The notes under the pieces: generated by a model | The model's input: the letters and a program-made list of their open reading frames with translations, nothing else | Told to the model about the DNA's origin: nothing | Database searches by the model: none | Shown: piece by piece, positions 39,757 to 49,010 of the stretch | Position numbering within the stretch: the first letter of the stretch is position 1 | Layout of the letters: each line of letters starts with the position of its first letter | NCBI RefSeq assembly: GCF_947495145.1 | Contig: NZ_CANLXP010000005.1 | Location: 117,673-181,672, forward strand | DNA: 64,000 nucleotides | Origin: an uncultured Arthrobacter sp. | Lineage (GTDB): Bacteria > Actinomycetota > Actinomycetes > Actinomycetales > Micrococcaceae | Direction: 5' to 3' | Translations under genes and position numbers: made by a program

Positions 39757-41762
39757 CCGAAACCTCCCTCCGCGTCGGCTACCGCGTCCGTGCGTCAGAA
39801 CTCGTCGGACGGAACTGGCTCAACACCGGCGGCAGGCAGCTGACGCTCAAGGATCTGCGCGGGAAGATCGTCCTGCTCGACTTCTGGACCTTCTGCTGCA
39901 TCAACTGCCTCCATGTTCTTGACGAGCTTCGCCCGCTTGAGGCGAAGTACTCCGACGTCTTCGTTACGGTGGGCGTCCATTCGCCCAAGTTCGAGCATGA
40001 GGCTGATCCGGTTGCTCTTGCAGCAGCAGTGGAGCGGTACGAGATTCATCACCCGGTGCTGGATGACCCGGAGCTGGACACCTGGCAGGCATACACTGCC
40101 CGGGCATGGCCCACGCTGGTGGTCGTTGACCCCGAGGGCTACATCGTGGCGCACCTCTCCGGCGAGGGTCACGCGGCCGGGCTCGAGTCGCTGGTCGAGG
40201 AACTGGTGGCCGAGCACGAGGCAAAGGGCACGCTGCACCGCGGAGACGGACCGTATGTGCCCGCCGAGCCCACCGCGGGCAACCTCCGCTTCCCGGGTAA
40301 GGTGCTCGCGCTGCCCGCAACCAATACATTCCTTGTGGGCGACAGCGGCCACCACCGCCTGGTGGAGCTGGAGGCGGACCTCGAGACGGTGCGGCGCACC
40401 ATCGGCTCCGGCACCCGCGGCTTCGCCGACGGCGGCCGGGACGAGGCTCAGTTCAATGAGCCGCAGGGACTCACGCTGCTTCCGGCGCCGATTGCGCGGC
40501 AGGTGGGGTACGACGTCGTCGTTGCCGATACGGTCAATCACCGCTTGCGGGGGGTGGCGCTGGAGACCGGTGCGGTGAGCACCATTGCAGGAAACGGGGT
40601 TCAGCGACTGCTCGATGCGGGCAACCAGGTGAAGGCCCGTCCGGTGGAGCTGCAGGAGGTCTCGCATGACCTCGGCGGCGATGCCGGAGATATCCCCGAG
40701 GATGCTGCGCCGCGGCTGGAAGACACGTTCCTCGGCACCGACGCCCTGAACGTCTCCCTCTCGTCCCCCTGGGACGTCATCTGGTCCACCACGCTGGAGC
40801 GGGTGGTCATCGCCATGGCGGGAACCCATCAGATCTTCGCCTTTGACCCGCTCACCGGTGCGGTGGACATCCTGGCCGGCACGGGGCTTGAGGGCCTGCT
40901 GGACGGTGATTCGAGCGCAGCCTGGTTTGCCCAGTCCTCGGGACTGGCCGAGGACGCGCACGGCAACATCTGGGTGGCTGATTCCGAGACCTCGGCCCTG
41001 CGCGTGCTGAGCTTCCTCACAGTCAACGGCAGGAGCCGCACGCAGGTCCAGTCGGCTATCGGCACCGGATTGTTCGACTTCGGGTTCCGGGACGGCGAGG
41101 CAGACCAGGCACGGCTGCAGCACCCGCTGGGAGTCACGGCGTTGCCCGACGGCTCGATCGCCATTGCGGACACCTACAACGGCGCGGTGCGACGGTATGA
41201 CCCGGCCACACGGAAAGTATCAACTCTGATGCGAGGGCTCGCAGAGCCCTCCGACGTACTCGTCGACCAGGCGCCGGTGGAGTCGGGCGGCGAACCACTG
41301 CTGATCGTGGTCGAGGCGAACAAGCACCAGCTCGTGCGGCTACCGATTCCCAAGGAGGCGCTGGCAGTCGATGAGGGCGCCTCGCAGACGCAGCGGCCCA
41401 AGACGGCCGTAGCCGCGGGGGAGTTCTCCGTGACGGTAAGGTTCAGCGCGCCGAAAGGCCAGAAGCTTGACGACCGGTGGGGCGATCCTACGCAGCTCAA
41501 GATTTCGTCGTCGCCGGAGTCGCTCCTGGTGTCCGGCGGCGGCACCGGAGTCGGCCTGGAGCGCCAGCTGGTGCTGTCCGACGAGGTGTCCGAGGGCGTC
41601 GTTCACATCACCGCCCGCGCTGCGGCCTGCGACGGTGAGCCGGGCGGAGAGATACCCGACCACGCCGCATGCCACCTGTACCAGCAGGATTGGGGTATTC
41701 CGGTGACTCTCGATGCGAATGGCGAAACCGAACTGACGCTGGACCTGCGCGGGCTCGACTAG
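39753..41762 (+). CDS. NHL-repeat thioredoxin-fold protein
   Basis: A 669-aa protein with an N-terminal thioredoxin/TlpA domain (residues about 1-160) whose active site is FWTFCCINCLH, giving Cys49-Ile-Asn-Cys52, then an NHL beta-propeller (RFPGKVLALPATNTFLVGDSGHHRLV, GLAEDAHGNIWVADSETSALRVL, LPDGSIAIADTYNGAVRRYD) and a C-terminal beta domain. The animal homologue is NHLRC2. No signal peptide is seen. It is translationally coupled to the CopD-CtaG gene, so a role in copper handling or oxidase maturation is possible. Its stop codon and that of the convergent gene share CTAG. Confidence 0.9.
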   Translation: MTETSLRVGYRVRASELVGRNWLNTGGRQLTLKDLRGKIVLLDFWTFCCINCLHVLDELRPLEAKYSDVFVTVGVHSPKFEHEADPVALAAAVERYEIHHPVLDDPELDTWQAYTARAWPTLVVVDPEGYIVAHLSGEGHAAGLESLVEELVAEHEAKGTLHRGDGPYVPAEPTAGNLRFPGKVLALPATNTFLVGDSGHHRLVELEADLETVRRTIGSGTRGFADGGRDEAQFNEPQGLTLLPAPIARQVGYDVVVADTVNHRLRGVALETGAVSTIAGNGVQRLLDAGNQVKARPVELQEVSHDLGGDAGDIPEDAAPRLEDTFLGTDALNVSLSSPWDVIWSTTLERVVIAMAGTHQIFAFDPLTGAVDILAGTGLEGLLDGDSSAAWFAQSSGLAEDAHGNIWVADSETSALRVLSFLTVNGRSRTQVQSAIGTGLFDFGFRDGEADQARLQHPLGVTALPDGSIAIADTYNGAVRRYDPATRKVSTLMRGLAEPSDVLVDQAPVESGGEPLLIVVEANKHQLVRLPIPKEALAVDEGASQTQRPKTAVAAGEFSVTVRFSAPKGQKLDDRWGDPTQLKISSSPESLLVSGGGTGVGLERQLVLSDEVSEGVVHITARAAACDGEPGGEIPDHAACHLYQQDWGIPVTLDANGETELTLDLRGLD

Positions 41763-42742
41763 TACTCCACCACGGGAGTTACGGTGATGCCCTCGTCGGT
41801 GACAGCCAGGCGGGCCGTGAAGCCGAACTCCTGGGAAACGCTGACGGGCTCGATAATGCCGGTGAACAGGTCCTGCAGGCTGGTTTCCAGCAGAACTGTG
41901 CCGGTGAGGGGCGAAATGACCCAGTCCCCGTTGAACGGTTCGATCCGTACTTCCGGGTACTCCGTGATGGACCAGGCGATGGGCCCGGCTACCCGGTTCT
42001 CGGTTTCAAAGCCGAACGGACAGTTGGCAGGCTGGAACACCGTCTGCTCGGCGCAGGAGTCAAGAAACGTCCTCAACTGTGCGGTCACGCCTTCAGCCAG
42101 CGCAGGGGTCGCGGCGGTGGCAAGGTTTATGCGGGTTGGGCCCTGCTGGCGGTCCGTCACGGCAACGGTCTGTGCGGGCGCAGCAAAGTACTCGCTTGTG
42201 TAGTGCGACTCCACCTCGGCTGGGTAGAAGACCGCAAACTGGTTGCGCCCTTCAGGCATCACCACGCGCGTGCCGTTGAGCGTGGCCTCGTTCTGGTTGA
42301 TTACGGAGACTTCCAGCGTCGGCAGGTTTGAGGGCACAAACTCCCACCGGTTGAAGAAGAGCCAGTCCGTGCCGGTCTTTTCCAACATGAAGGCCGTGGT
42401 GTGCTCGGCATCGTTGATTGTGTAGCTCACGTCCACCGTCACCCGGTTCTCGCCGGACGGCTGCGGCGACCCCACTTCGACGTTCTCCACACCCTCCGTT
42501 GCCCGCTGCAGGGCCGGGCCGTCGAGGAGCGCGGCATTTGCATCCGGGACTGTGGCGTTGAGCAGCCCCAGCGCCCTTTCTCCCTCACCCTGACGAAGCG
42601 CTTCCAGGTAGCTTTCCACCTGCTGGTGCGGGCCGAAGACGTGCGTGTTGACCAGGGTCACGGTTGCGATCGCCGCCACGATAGCGAGCATGAGGCCGAG
42701 CAGCCAGGCGGCCAGGACTCGGATCAGGCGGGACGAATGCAC
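41759..42742 (-). CDS. Membrane-anchored hypothetical protein, 327 aa
   Basis: I do not recognise this protein. One N-terminal membrane helix (VLAAWLLGLMLAIVAAIATVTLV, about 9-31) is followed by an external domain rich in beta strands, beginning with VESYLEALRQGEGERALGLLNA, a pattern like that of small NTF2-like or lumazine-binding domains in anchored actinobacterial proteins. Two Cys residues (CAEQTVFQPANC) could form a disulfide. The start is GTG with TAACGT six bases upstream, while AAGAGG could be a ribosome site. It follows HerA on the same strand and overlaps the NHL gene by four bases at the 3' end. Confidence 0.6.
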   Translation of the reverse strand: MHSSRLIRVLAAWLLGLMLAIVAAIATVTLVNTHVFGPHQQVESYLEALRQGEGERALGLLNATVPDANAALLDGPALQRATEGVENVEVGSPQPSGENRVTVDVSYTINDAEHTTAFMLEKTGTDWLFFNRWEFVPSNLPTLEVSVINQNEATLNGTRVVMPEGRNQFAVFYPAEVESHYTSEYFAAPAQTVAVTDRQQGPTRINLATAATPALAEGVTAQLRTFLDSCAEQTVFQPANCPFGFETENRVAGPIAWSITEYPEVRIEPFNGDWVISPLTGTVLLETSLQDLFTGIIEPVSVSQEFGFTARLAVTDEGITVTPVVEY

Positions 42743-42748
42743 CCTCTT

Positions 42749-42754
42749 ACGTTA
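42749..42754 (-). promoter_or_regulatory. Possible leaderless -10 hexamer (anchored hypothetical protein)
   Basis: TAACGT on the minus strand is followed by AAGAGG and the GTG at 42742. AAGAGG could also be a close ribosome site, so the call is weak. Confidence 0.35.
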
Positions 42755-42773
42755 CCCAATGGCGGTGCCACAC

Positions 42774-44486
42774 CTACCAACGACGACGGCGGCGCCTCCG
42801 CTGGGTTGCGAAAAGACCGCGCACCAGTTCGACTCCGATGGTGCCGGCGGTCTTGAGGGCGAAGTCCATCATTTCGTTTTTCTCCTGCCTCTGGCTCCCG
42901 GAACGTGGGGCTGGCGGAGGGCTCCAGTCGCCGTCCGGAGTCTGTTGATTCGGGCGAATGGTCGGCGGACGGCTGCTGGGCTTGCCGAGGATGTCCTCCT
43001 CGATGCGGCGAGCCTCCGCATCGATCTCGGCTTGCGAGGGGAGGCGACCGGCAGGTTGGCCGCGGGTCTGTGGCGTCGTCGTCGGCGGCTCCTGCCGGGC
43101 AGGTGTCTCCGCCGGAGCCGCTTCGGATGCGGAAAGCTTCTCGAAGGCGGAGTGGCTGTCGATGGGTGTGCCGTAGTCGGCGAGGAGCGGCGAGTTCCTC
43201 ACGATCTCCTCTACCGTGCCTGCCGGCGACGGCCCCATCGTGGACTGCGGCGAGAACATCCTGGTCCAGGCCACCGGGGTGGGGACGCCGTTCTCATTCA
43301 TGACGGTGACCACGGCCTCGCCGATGCTGGCGGACGTGAGCACCTCTTCGAGGTCATAGGGGCTGATGGGGAAGGTGGAAACCGTGGATTCGAGGGCCTT
43401 GGCATCGTCGGGAGTAAAGGCACGCAGCGCATGCTGCACACGGTTGGCGAGCTGTCCCAGGACCTCGGACGGGACGTCGCGCGGCGTCTGGGTTACGAAG
43501 AAGACGCCTACGCCTTTGGAGCGGATCAGCCGAACCGTGGTTTGGATTGATTGCAGGAAGGCCTTGGACGCACCGTTGAAGAGCAGGTGGGCCTCATCGA
43601 GGAAGAAGACCAGCTTTGGCCTGTCGGTGTCTCCTACCTCGGGGAGGTCCGCGAAGAGATCTGCCACCAGCCACATGAGGAAAGTGGAGAAGAGCTGCGG
43701 TTTTTGCTGAAGGGTGGGCAATTCCAGACAGCTGATGATGCCTCGTCCAGCGGCATCGGCGCGCAGGAAGTCGTCGGTGTCGAACTCCGGCTCGCCGAAG
43801 AACCGGTCCATCCCCTGGGCTTCGAGGGTGATGAGCTCGCGCAGGATGACGCCCGCGGTTGCCTTGGAGAGCCCGCCGAGTTGCTCCAGGGCGTCCTTCC
43901 CCTCATTCGAGATGAGGAAGGAGATGACCGCGCGGAGGTCAGCGAGATTGAACAGTTCCAGGTTTGCCTTGTCGGCGTAATGGAATACAAGTTGCAGACT
44001 GGATTCCTGCGTTTCGTTCAGGTCCAGCACACGCGCGAGCAGCAGTGGCCCGAAATCTGAGATCGTGGCCCGGATGGGCACACCCACACCATCTCCGCCG
44101 AGGGAGAAGTACTCGACCGGGAAGCTCGCGGCAGTCCAGGCCTGGCCGACGGACCGGGTGCGTCGCAGGAGCTTGTCGGTGCCCGCGCCCGGCGATGACA
44201 AGCCGGTGAGGTCTCCCTTGATGTCAGCGAGGAAGACCGGAACACCGTTCGCGCTCAGTTGTTCGGCCATGACCTGCAGGGTGATGGTCTTTCCGGTTCC
44301 GGTAGCGCCGGACACGAGGCCATGACGGTTCATCATGGCCAGCGGCAGGCGCACAACCGCGTCCGGGTGCACTGTGTTGTCCACAATGGCTGCGCCCAGC
44401 TGGATGGCTGGCTCGTCGAAAGTGTATCCGGCAGCGATCTGCTTAAGGTGCTCTTCCGGTGTGTGCTTTGTGTCTTTGCTCGCCAT
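42774..44486 (-). CDS. HerA-like helicase/ATPase (DUF853, YjgR type)
   Basis: A 570-aa ATPase. Walker A is SGATGTGKT (59-67), Walker B is KLVFFLDEAHLLF, and RLIRSKGVGVFFVTQTPRDVPSEVLGQLANRVQHALRAFTP is the arginine-finger region; this matches the DUF853/YjgR group of HerA-FtsK ATPases. The last 130 residues are Pro/Ser-rich, with a short Arg-rich end (FATQRRRRRRRRW). The function is unknown; relatives pump DNA or RNA. TACGCT lies seven bases before the ATG, so it is probably leaderless. It lies 27 bases after the SugC-like gene. Confidence 0.9.
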   Translation of the reverse strand: MASKDTKHTPEEHLKQIAAGYTFDEPAIQLGAAIVDNTVHPDAVVRLPLAMMNRHGLVSGATGTGKTITLQVMAEQLSANGVPVFLADIKGDLTGLSSPGAGTDKLLRRTRSVGQAWTAASFPVEYFSLGGDGVGVPIRATISDFGPLLLARVLDLNETQESSLQLVFHYADKANLELFNLADLRAVISFLISNEGKDALEQLGGLSKATAGVILRELITLEAQGMDRFFGEPEFDTDDFLRADAAGRGIISCLELPTLQQKPQLFSTFLMWLVADLFADLPEVGDTDRPKLVFFLDEAHLLFNGASKAFLQSIQTTVRLIRSKGVGVFFVTQTPRDVPSEVLGQLANRVQHALRAFTPDDAKALESTVSTFPISPYDLEEVLTSASIGEAVVTVMNENGVPTPVAWTRMFSPQSTMGPSPAGTVEEIVRNSPLLADYGTPIDSHSAFEKLSASEAAPAETPARQEPPTTTPQTRGQPAGRLPSQAEIDAEARRIEEDILGKPSSRPPTIRPNQQTPDGDWSPPPAPRSGSQRQEKNEMMDFALKTAGTIGVELVRGLFATQRRRRRRRW

Positions 44487-44493
44487 GGACCTC

Positions 44494-44499
44494 AGCGTA
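44494..44499 (-). promoter_or_regulatory. -10 hexamer of a leaderless promoter (HerA-like)
   Basis: TACGCT on the minus strand is followed by GAGGTCC and the ATG at 44486. GAGG within this spacer could act as a weak ribosome site, so both modes are possible. Confidence 0.4.
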
Positions 44500-44513
44500 C
44501 AACCCGCTCCGTA

Positions 44514-45839
44514 TCAACCGGCGACGGCGTGGCTCCCACCGCTAGTGCCGGTACCGTCCCCGTTGTCGCTGCTGCCGCTATTCCTATCCATGGCGCGGTC
44601 GGATTCGCGTGCGCTCGCCAGTTCCTCGGCCCGTTCCTCGTTGGCTTCGGCGGTCAGCGCGGCGCCGGCATCGGCATCGCGGGTCAGGTTTTCGCCGGTC
44701 TCAGCGTCGAACAGGTGTAGTTTGCGGGTGTCCAGCCAGATCTCGGACTCACGGCCGCCGCGGATACGGCTTGCAGCGTCAAGCGTCACCACAACCTGCG
44801 GCCGCAGTTCATCGGCATCCATATCCCGTGCGAGGTTGTTCAGAAGCTCCCGAACCTCGGGGGAGGGGTCGAAGTTGATGTAGCCGTACTGTTCATTACC
44901 GAGCCACTCGGTGTGCGTGAGCGTTGCGTTGAACGTCGAACCGTGCGGCTTCTTCGCTTCATCGACGAGCTTGGCGTCTTCGAAGAACTCCGGACGCACG
45001 CCCACGAGGACCACCTTGCGGCCTTCCGCCTTCGCCGCCCGATCCGCAGGAATGTCCAGTGCACCGAGCGCGGTCTGGAGCTTGCCGTTCTCGATGGTGG
45101 CGGGAAGGAAGTTCATTGAAGGGGAACCGATAAAGCCGGCGACGAACAGGTTGACCGGCTGTTCGTAAAGTTCCCGCGGCGAAGCGATCTGCTGCAGTTC
45201 GCCCTTCTTCAGGACGGCTACCCGGTCGCCGAGGGTCATGGCTTCGGTCTGGTCATGGGTGACGTAGACCGATGTTGTCCCCAACCGCCGCTGCATCTGC
45301 GAAATCTCCGACCGCATCTGCCCGCGAAGCTTGGCATCAAGGTTGGACAGCGGCTCGTCAAAGAGGAAGGCATCCGCTTGCCGCACGATCGCCCGGCCCA
45401 TCGCAACGCGCTGACGCTGGCCACCTGAGAGGTTTGCCGGCTTTCGCTGCAGATGATCGGTCAGTTCCAGCGTGGCGGCCGCACCGGTGACCAGGCGTTC
45501 CACCTCTTCCTCGCTGTGCTTGCCCTTTGCGAGACGGAGAGGGAACGCGATGTTCTCATACACCGTCAGGTGTGGATAGAGCGCGTAGTTCTGGAACACC
45601 ATGGCAAGGTTCCGGTCACGGGGCGCCTTCGAATTGACCCGCTCGTCGTTGATGTAGAGATCACCCGAGGTGATGTCCTCGAGGCCCACAATCATGCGCA
45701 GCAGGGTTGATTTGCCGCAGCCCGAAGGGCCAACGAGGATGATGAACTCGCCGTCCTCGATATCAATACTGATGTCATTGACGGCCGGGAACCCGTCCCC
45801 ATACTTTTTGACGAGGTTCTTCAGCGTTATAGAAGCCAT
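44514..45839 (-). CDS. sugC: ABC transporter ATP-binding protein, SugC/UgpC/MsmX type
   Basis: A 441-aa sugar-importer ATPase. Walker A is GPSGCGKST (37-45), the signature is ANLSGGQRQRVAMGRAIVR and Walker B is FLFDEPLSNLDAKLR; the C-terminal half carries OB-fold (TOBE) regulatory domains. A polar tail of about 60 residues (AALTAEANEERAEELASARES) is unusual. The gene is last in a lpqY-sugA-sugB-sugC-like operon. It may also energise the LacI-linked importer, which has no ATPase gene. Confidence 0.9.
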   Translation of the reverse strand: MASITLKNLVKKYGDGFPAVNDISIDIEDGEFIILVGPSGCGKSTLLRMIVGLEDITSGDLYINDERVNSKAPRDRNLAMVFQNYALYPHLTVYENIAFPLRLAKGKHSEEEVERLVTGAAATLELTDHLQRKPANLSGGQRQRVAMGRAIVRQADAFLFDEPLSNLDAKLRGQMRSEISQMQRRLGTTSVYVTHDQTEAMTLGDRVAVLKKGELQQIASPRELYEQPVNLFVAGFIGSPSMNFLPATIENGKLQTALGALDIPADRAAKAEGRKVVLVGVRPEFFEDAKLVDEAKKPHGSTFNATLTHTEWLGNEQYGYINFDPSPEVRELLNNLARDMDADELRPQVVVTLDAASRIRGGRESEIWLDTRKLHLFDAETGENLTRDADAGAALTAEANEERAEELASARESDRAMDRNSGSSDNGDGTGTSGGSHAVAG

Positions 45840-45883
45840 GTTCTGGTTCCTCTTCTTTCAGTTGCTCAAGATTTGTTTGGTAC

Positions 45884-46729
45884 TCAACCCTTGACTGCGC
45901 CCTGGGTCAGGCCTGAGACGATCTGCCGCTGGAACAGCAGCACCAGCAGCACAACCGGAATGGTCACAATGATTGCCGCCGCTGAGATTGCGCCGGTGGG
46001 GGATTCGAACTGCGAGGCCCCGGTGAAGAACGCAAGCGCGGCGGGCACTGGACGGGCCGCCTCCGTCGACGTCAGCGATATGCCGTACACGAAGTCGTTC
46101 CATGCAATGAAGAAGGCGATGATCGCCGTCGTGAACACCCCGGGTGCGGCGAGCGGAACAATGGCTTTGCGGAACGCCTGCCAGGTTGTGGCGCCGTCCA
46201 CCTGTGCCGCCTGCTCCAGTTCCCACGGGATCTGACGGAAAAAGGCTGCCAGCGTCCAGATCGAGATGGGAAGGGTGAGCGACAGGTAGGGGATGATCAG
46301 GCCGAGCCAGGTGTCATACAGTCCGATGGTCCGCCAGAGATTGAACAGCGGCGTCACGATCGAGATAACCGGAAAGATCGACACGGCCAGCGCCGTCGTC
46401 AGAATAATCTTCTTGCCGGGGAAGTCCAGCCGCGCGATCGCGTAGGCACACAGGGTGGCCAATACAACGGCGATGAACGTCGCAATGAGCGAGATCCCGA
46501 TTGAGTTCCAGAGTGCCGAGAGGAACAGCCCCTGCGCGTCGCCCACCAGGATCTGTTCGTAGTTGTCGAGAGTGGCCAAACCGGGCGAAGGGAGGAAGCT
46601 GCCGTTGGTCAGGTCTCCGGGCGCCTTGAACGAGGTGGCGAGGATGGAAGCGACGGGGAACAGCGCGTAGACGAGAACAAGGATGGAGATGATCGTCCAG
46701 ACGATCTTGTCGCGGCCAGTCGATTTCAT
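45884..46729 (-). CDS. sugB: Trehalose importer-type permease SugB
   Basis: A 281-aa MalG-type permease with six membrane helices and the ATPase-contact loop EQAAQVDGATTWQAFRKAIVPLAAPGVF. It overlaps the upstream SugA gene by four bases. The identity as SugB rests on the gene order and on the LpqY-like binding protein, not on its own sequence alone. Confidence 0.85.
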   Translation of the reverse strand: MKSTGRDKIVWTIISILVLVYALFPVASILATSFKAPGDLTNGSFLPSPGLATLDNYEQILVGDAQGLFLSALWNSIGISLIATFIAVVLATLCAYAIARLDFPGKKIILTTALAVSIFPVISIVTPLFNLWRTIGLYDTWLGLIIPYLSLTLPISIWTLAAFFRQIPWELEQAAQVDGATTWQAFRKAIVPLAAPGVFTTAIIAFFIAWNDFVYGISLTSTEAARPVPAALAFFTGASQFESPTGAISAAAIIVTIPVVLLVLLFQRQIVSGLTQGAVKG

Positions 46730-47688
46730 CGCTTTCCTCCTGTGTTTCCGGCGAGGTCAACCTTGAACACCTTGATCGCTATGAAGCTGATCAACAGGAC
46801 ACAGGCGAAGAGGAGAACCGAAACCGCTGAACCGAGGCCGATCTCCAGTCGGGTGATGGACGTTCGATAGGCCAACAGCGAAAGCACCTCGGTACCGTAT
46901 TGGCCGTTGGTCATAATGAACACGTTGTCGAATATTCGGAAGGCGTCCAGTGCTCGGAACAGGACCGCAACCATGATCGCCGCCTTCATATTGGGAATGA
47001 TGACCTTGCGCATCTGCTCCCACCAGGTGGCGCCGTCGACCTTGGCGGCCTCCGTCAGCTCATCAGGAACCTGCGCCAACCCGGCCAGCAGGAGCAGCGA
47101 GATGAACGGCGTGGTCTTCCAGATCTCCGAGGCCATGATCACCGGGAGCGCAGTACTCGCCTGGGCAAACCAGTTGAGGTCCTGATCGATGCCCGGCACC
47201 CAGTCGAACCAGCTGTTGACGTAACCGGAGCTGATATCGAAGGCGTAGAACCAGGCGTACGCGGAGACTACGGTGATAATGCCGTAGGGCACCAGGATGG
47301 CTGTGCGAAGCCAGCCGCGCACCGCCTTCAGCGCGCGGTGCATGACCAGCGCCAGGGCGAAACCGAGCACCAGCTCGACGGCGACAGTCACCACCGTGAT
47401 CAGCGCGGTCACCGCCAGGTCCCGCCACCAGACCGGGTCCGAAAGGATTGTCACGTAGTTCTGAAGGAAGATGAACTCGCGCTCGTCCGGGGCCGTCAGC
47501 CGGAACGCATACAGCGAGTCGAAGAACGCCTGGATGATCGGGTAGAGGGTCACGGCCAGCATAATGATGAACGCCGGTCCCGCCAGCAGCCATCCCAGGC
47601 GCCGCTCAGCTTTTGCCCTGTCGCTGTAATCGTCGGTACGGCCATTCTTCTTCATGGCCTGCGGGTTCTTGGTGATCGCGCTGGTCAC
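46726..47688 (-). CDS. sugA: Trehalose importer-type permease SugA
   Basis: A 320-aa MalF-type permease with the loop EAAKVDGATWWEQMRKVIIPNMKAAIM and about six membrane helices; PAFIIMLAVTLYPIIQAFFDSLYAF is the first. It overlaps both neighbours by four bases, so binding protein, SugA and SugB are translationally coupled. Confidence 0.85.
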   Translation of the reverse strand: MTSAITKNPQAMKKNGRTDDYSDRAKAERRLGWLLAGPAFIIMLAVTLYPIIQAFFDSLYAFRLTAPDEREFIFLQNYVTILSDPVWWRDLAVTALITVVTVAVELVLGFALALVMHRALKAVRGWLRTAILVPYGIITVVSAYAWFYAFDISSGYVNSWFDWVPGIDQDLNWFAQASTALPVIMASEIWKTTPFISLLLLAGLAQVPDELTEAAKVDGATWWEQMRKVIIPNMKAAIMVAVLFRALDAFRIFDNVFIMTNGQYGTEVLSLLAYRTSITRLEIGLGSAVSVLLFACVLLISFIAIKVFKVDLAGNTGGKR

Positions 47689-49010
47689 AACAGTCGCTCC
47701 CCTCTCAGCACGGCGGTGATGAACTCCGCCGATTGCTCCGGCGTGGTTTCCGGCTCCACCTCATCCGGCGGGGTCCAGGTCTGCTGCAGGCCGCTTGAAA
47801 TCTCGTTATAGAACGGGCTTTGCGGGCGGGGCGCTGCAATCTCCAGTGATTCGCGGATGGTGTCGGCCATCGGGAACTGCTCTTCGATGCGGGGATCCTC
47901 ATACGCTTCCGAGTTCGACGGCGGATTGCCGTTGGTCAGGAAGTACTCGGTCTGGTTTTCCGGCTGAACAATGCATTCGATCGCCTGGTATGCAAGCTCC
48001 GGATTGTCGCTGCTCGCTCCCACGCCGAGGTTGATTCCACCGAGCGGAGGGGCTGTTTCCTCATTGTCGAAGACCCGCGGATACAGCGCCCAGCCGATGT
48101 CGTCGAGCACCGCCTGATCCACTGATCCTCCCTCGACGGCGCCCTGTGTCGCCGGCCAGACGAAGGGGTAATTCACCATGAAAGAGCCGGACTCACCCTG
48201 GAACAGGGTCAGTGAGGTGTTCTCAGTGGAGGTCGCCAGCCCGGGCCCGCCCAGGCCCTGGTCGCCGATGGTTCCGATGATGCGTGCAGCCTCACGTCCG
48301 GCGTCGCTCACCAGGCCGAGCTCGATCTCATCCGCGGAGGCCTCCGGACTTTCCAGGATGGTGCCTCCCGCCGATTCGATCAGGGAGTTGATCCATACCG
48401 TCATCGATTCGGCCTGCGAACCCTGGACACCCAGCTCCACGTCCTGGGCAGCTGCCACTTCGATCAGCTGATCCCACGTGACCGGCTGTGACATATCGAG
48501 CCCGGCCTCCTCGGCTACTGACTCGCGGTACCAGAGAATCTGCGTGTTGGCCCAGAACGGGACAGTGACCAACTCTTCCTCGTAAGTTGCGCCCTGAAGT
48601 GCGCCTTCGAGGGTGTTCTCGGTGGTGCTCTGGGCTACGTCGTCGGGAACCGGTGCGAGGAAGGTGGCCAGCTCCGGGACGAAGGGGGGATCGATGCTCA
48701 TGATGTCCAGCGAATCGTCATTCGCCGCCAATCGCCGTGCCAGCTGCTCACGCTGAGCCGCAGCATCGTTGGGAAGCAACGAGGTTTCAATCCGGTATTC
48801 CCCGCCTGCCTCCTCGGTGCAGCGCTGCGCAATGTCTGCCTGTCCGCCGGCGTCGGGGTTGATGTACCAGGTGAGGGTGGGAACACCGGAATCCGCTGGT
48901 CCGCATCCGCTGAGGAGGAGCGAGACAAGCCCGAGAGAGCTGGCCACTACGGCGCCGGGACGCCTCCGAATCCGCTTTTTCTGCTGATCGATCCTGCGAT
49001 TTCCCGGCAT
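47685..49010 (-). CDS. lpqY: LpqY-like trehalose-binding lipoprotein
   Basis: A 441-aa binding protein. The signal ends LLLSGC, with Cys36 as lipid anchor. Matches to M. tuberculosis LpqY can be recalled in several places: IAQRC, QLARRLAANDDSLDIM, NTQILWYR, NYPFVWPAT, GGINLGVG and FPMADTIRESLE. I use ATG 49010, with GAGG five bases before, rather than 49103. In mycobacteria LpqY-SugABC recycles trehalose released from the cell envelope; here trehalose or a similar disaccharide is likely. It heads the four-gene operon. Confidence 0.85.
   Translation of the reverse strand: MPGNRRIDQQKKRIRRRPGAVVASSLGLVSLLLSGCGPADSGVPTLTWYINPDAGGQADIAQRCTEEAGGEYRIETSLLPNDAAAQREQLARRLAANDDSLDIMSIDPPFVPELATFLAPVPDDVAQSTTENTLEGALQGATYEEELVTVPFWANTQILWYRESVAEEAGLDMSQPVTWDQLIEVAAAQDVELGVQGSQAESMTVWINSLIESAGGTILESPEASADEIELGLVSDAGREAARIIGTIGDQGLGGPGLATSTENTSLTLFQGESGSFMVNYPFVWPATQGAVEGGSVDQAVLDDIGWALYPRVFDNEETAPPLGGINLGVGASSDNPELAYQAIECIVQPENQTEYFLTNGNPPSNSEAYEDPRIEEQFPMADTIRESLEIAAPRPQSPFYNEISSGLQQTWTPPDEVEPETTPEQSAEFITAVLRGERLL

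Noticed and set aside
39795-41123. 442-aa minus-strand ORF
   Set aside because: It is antisense to the NHL-thioredoxin gene and rich in Arg, His and Gln, so it is a shadow.
42645-43550. 301-aa plus-strand ORF
   Set aside because: It is antisense to the HerA-like gene, without family features.
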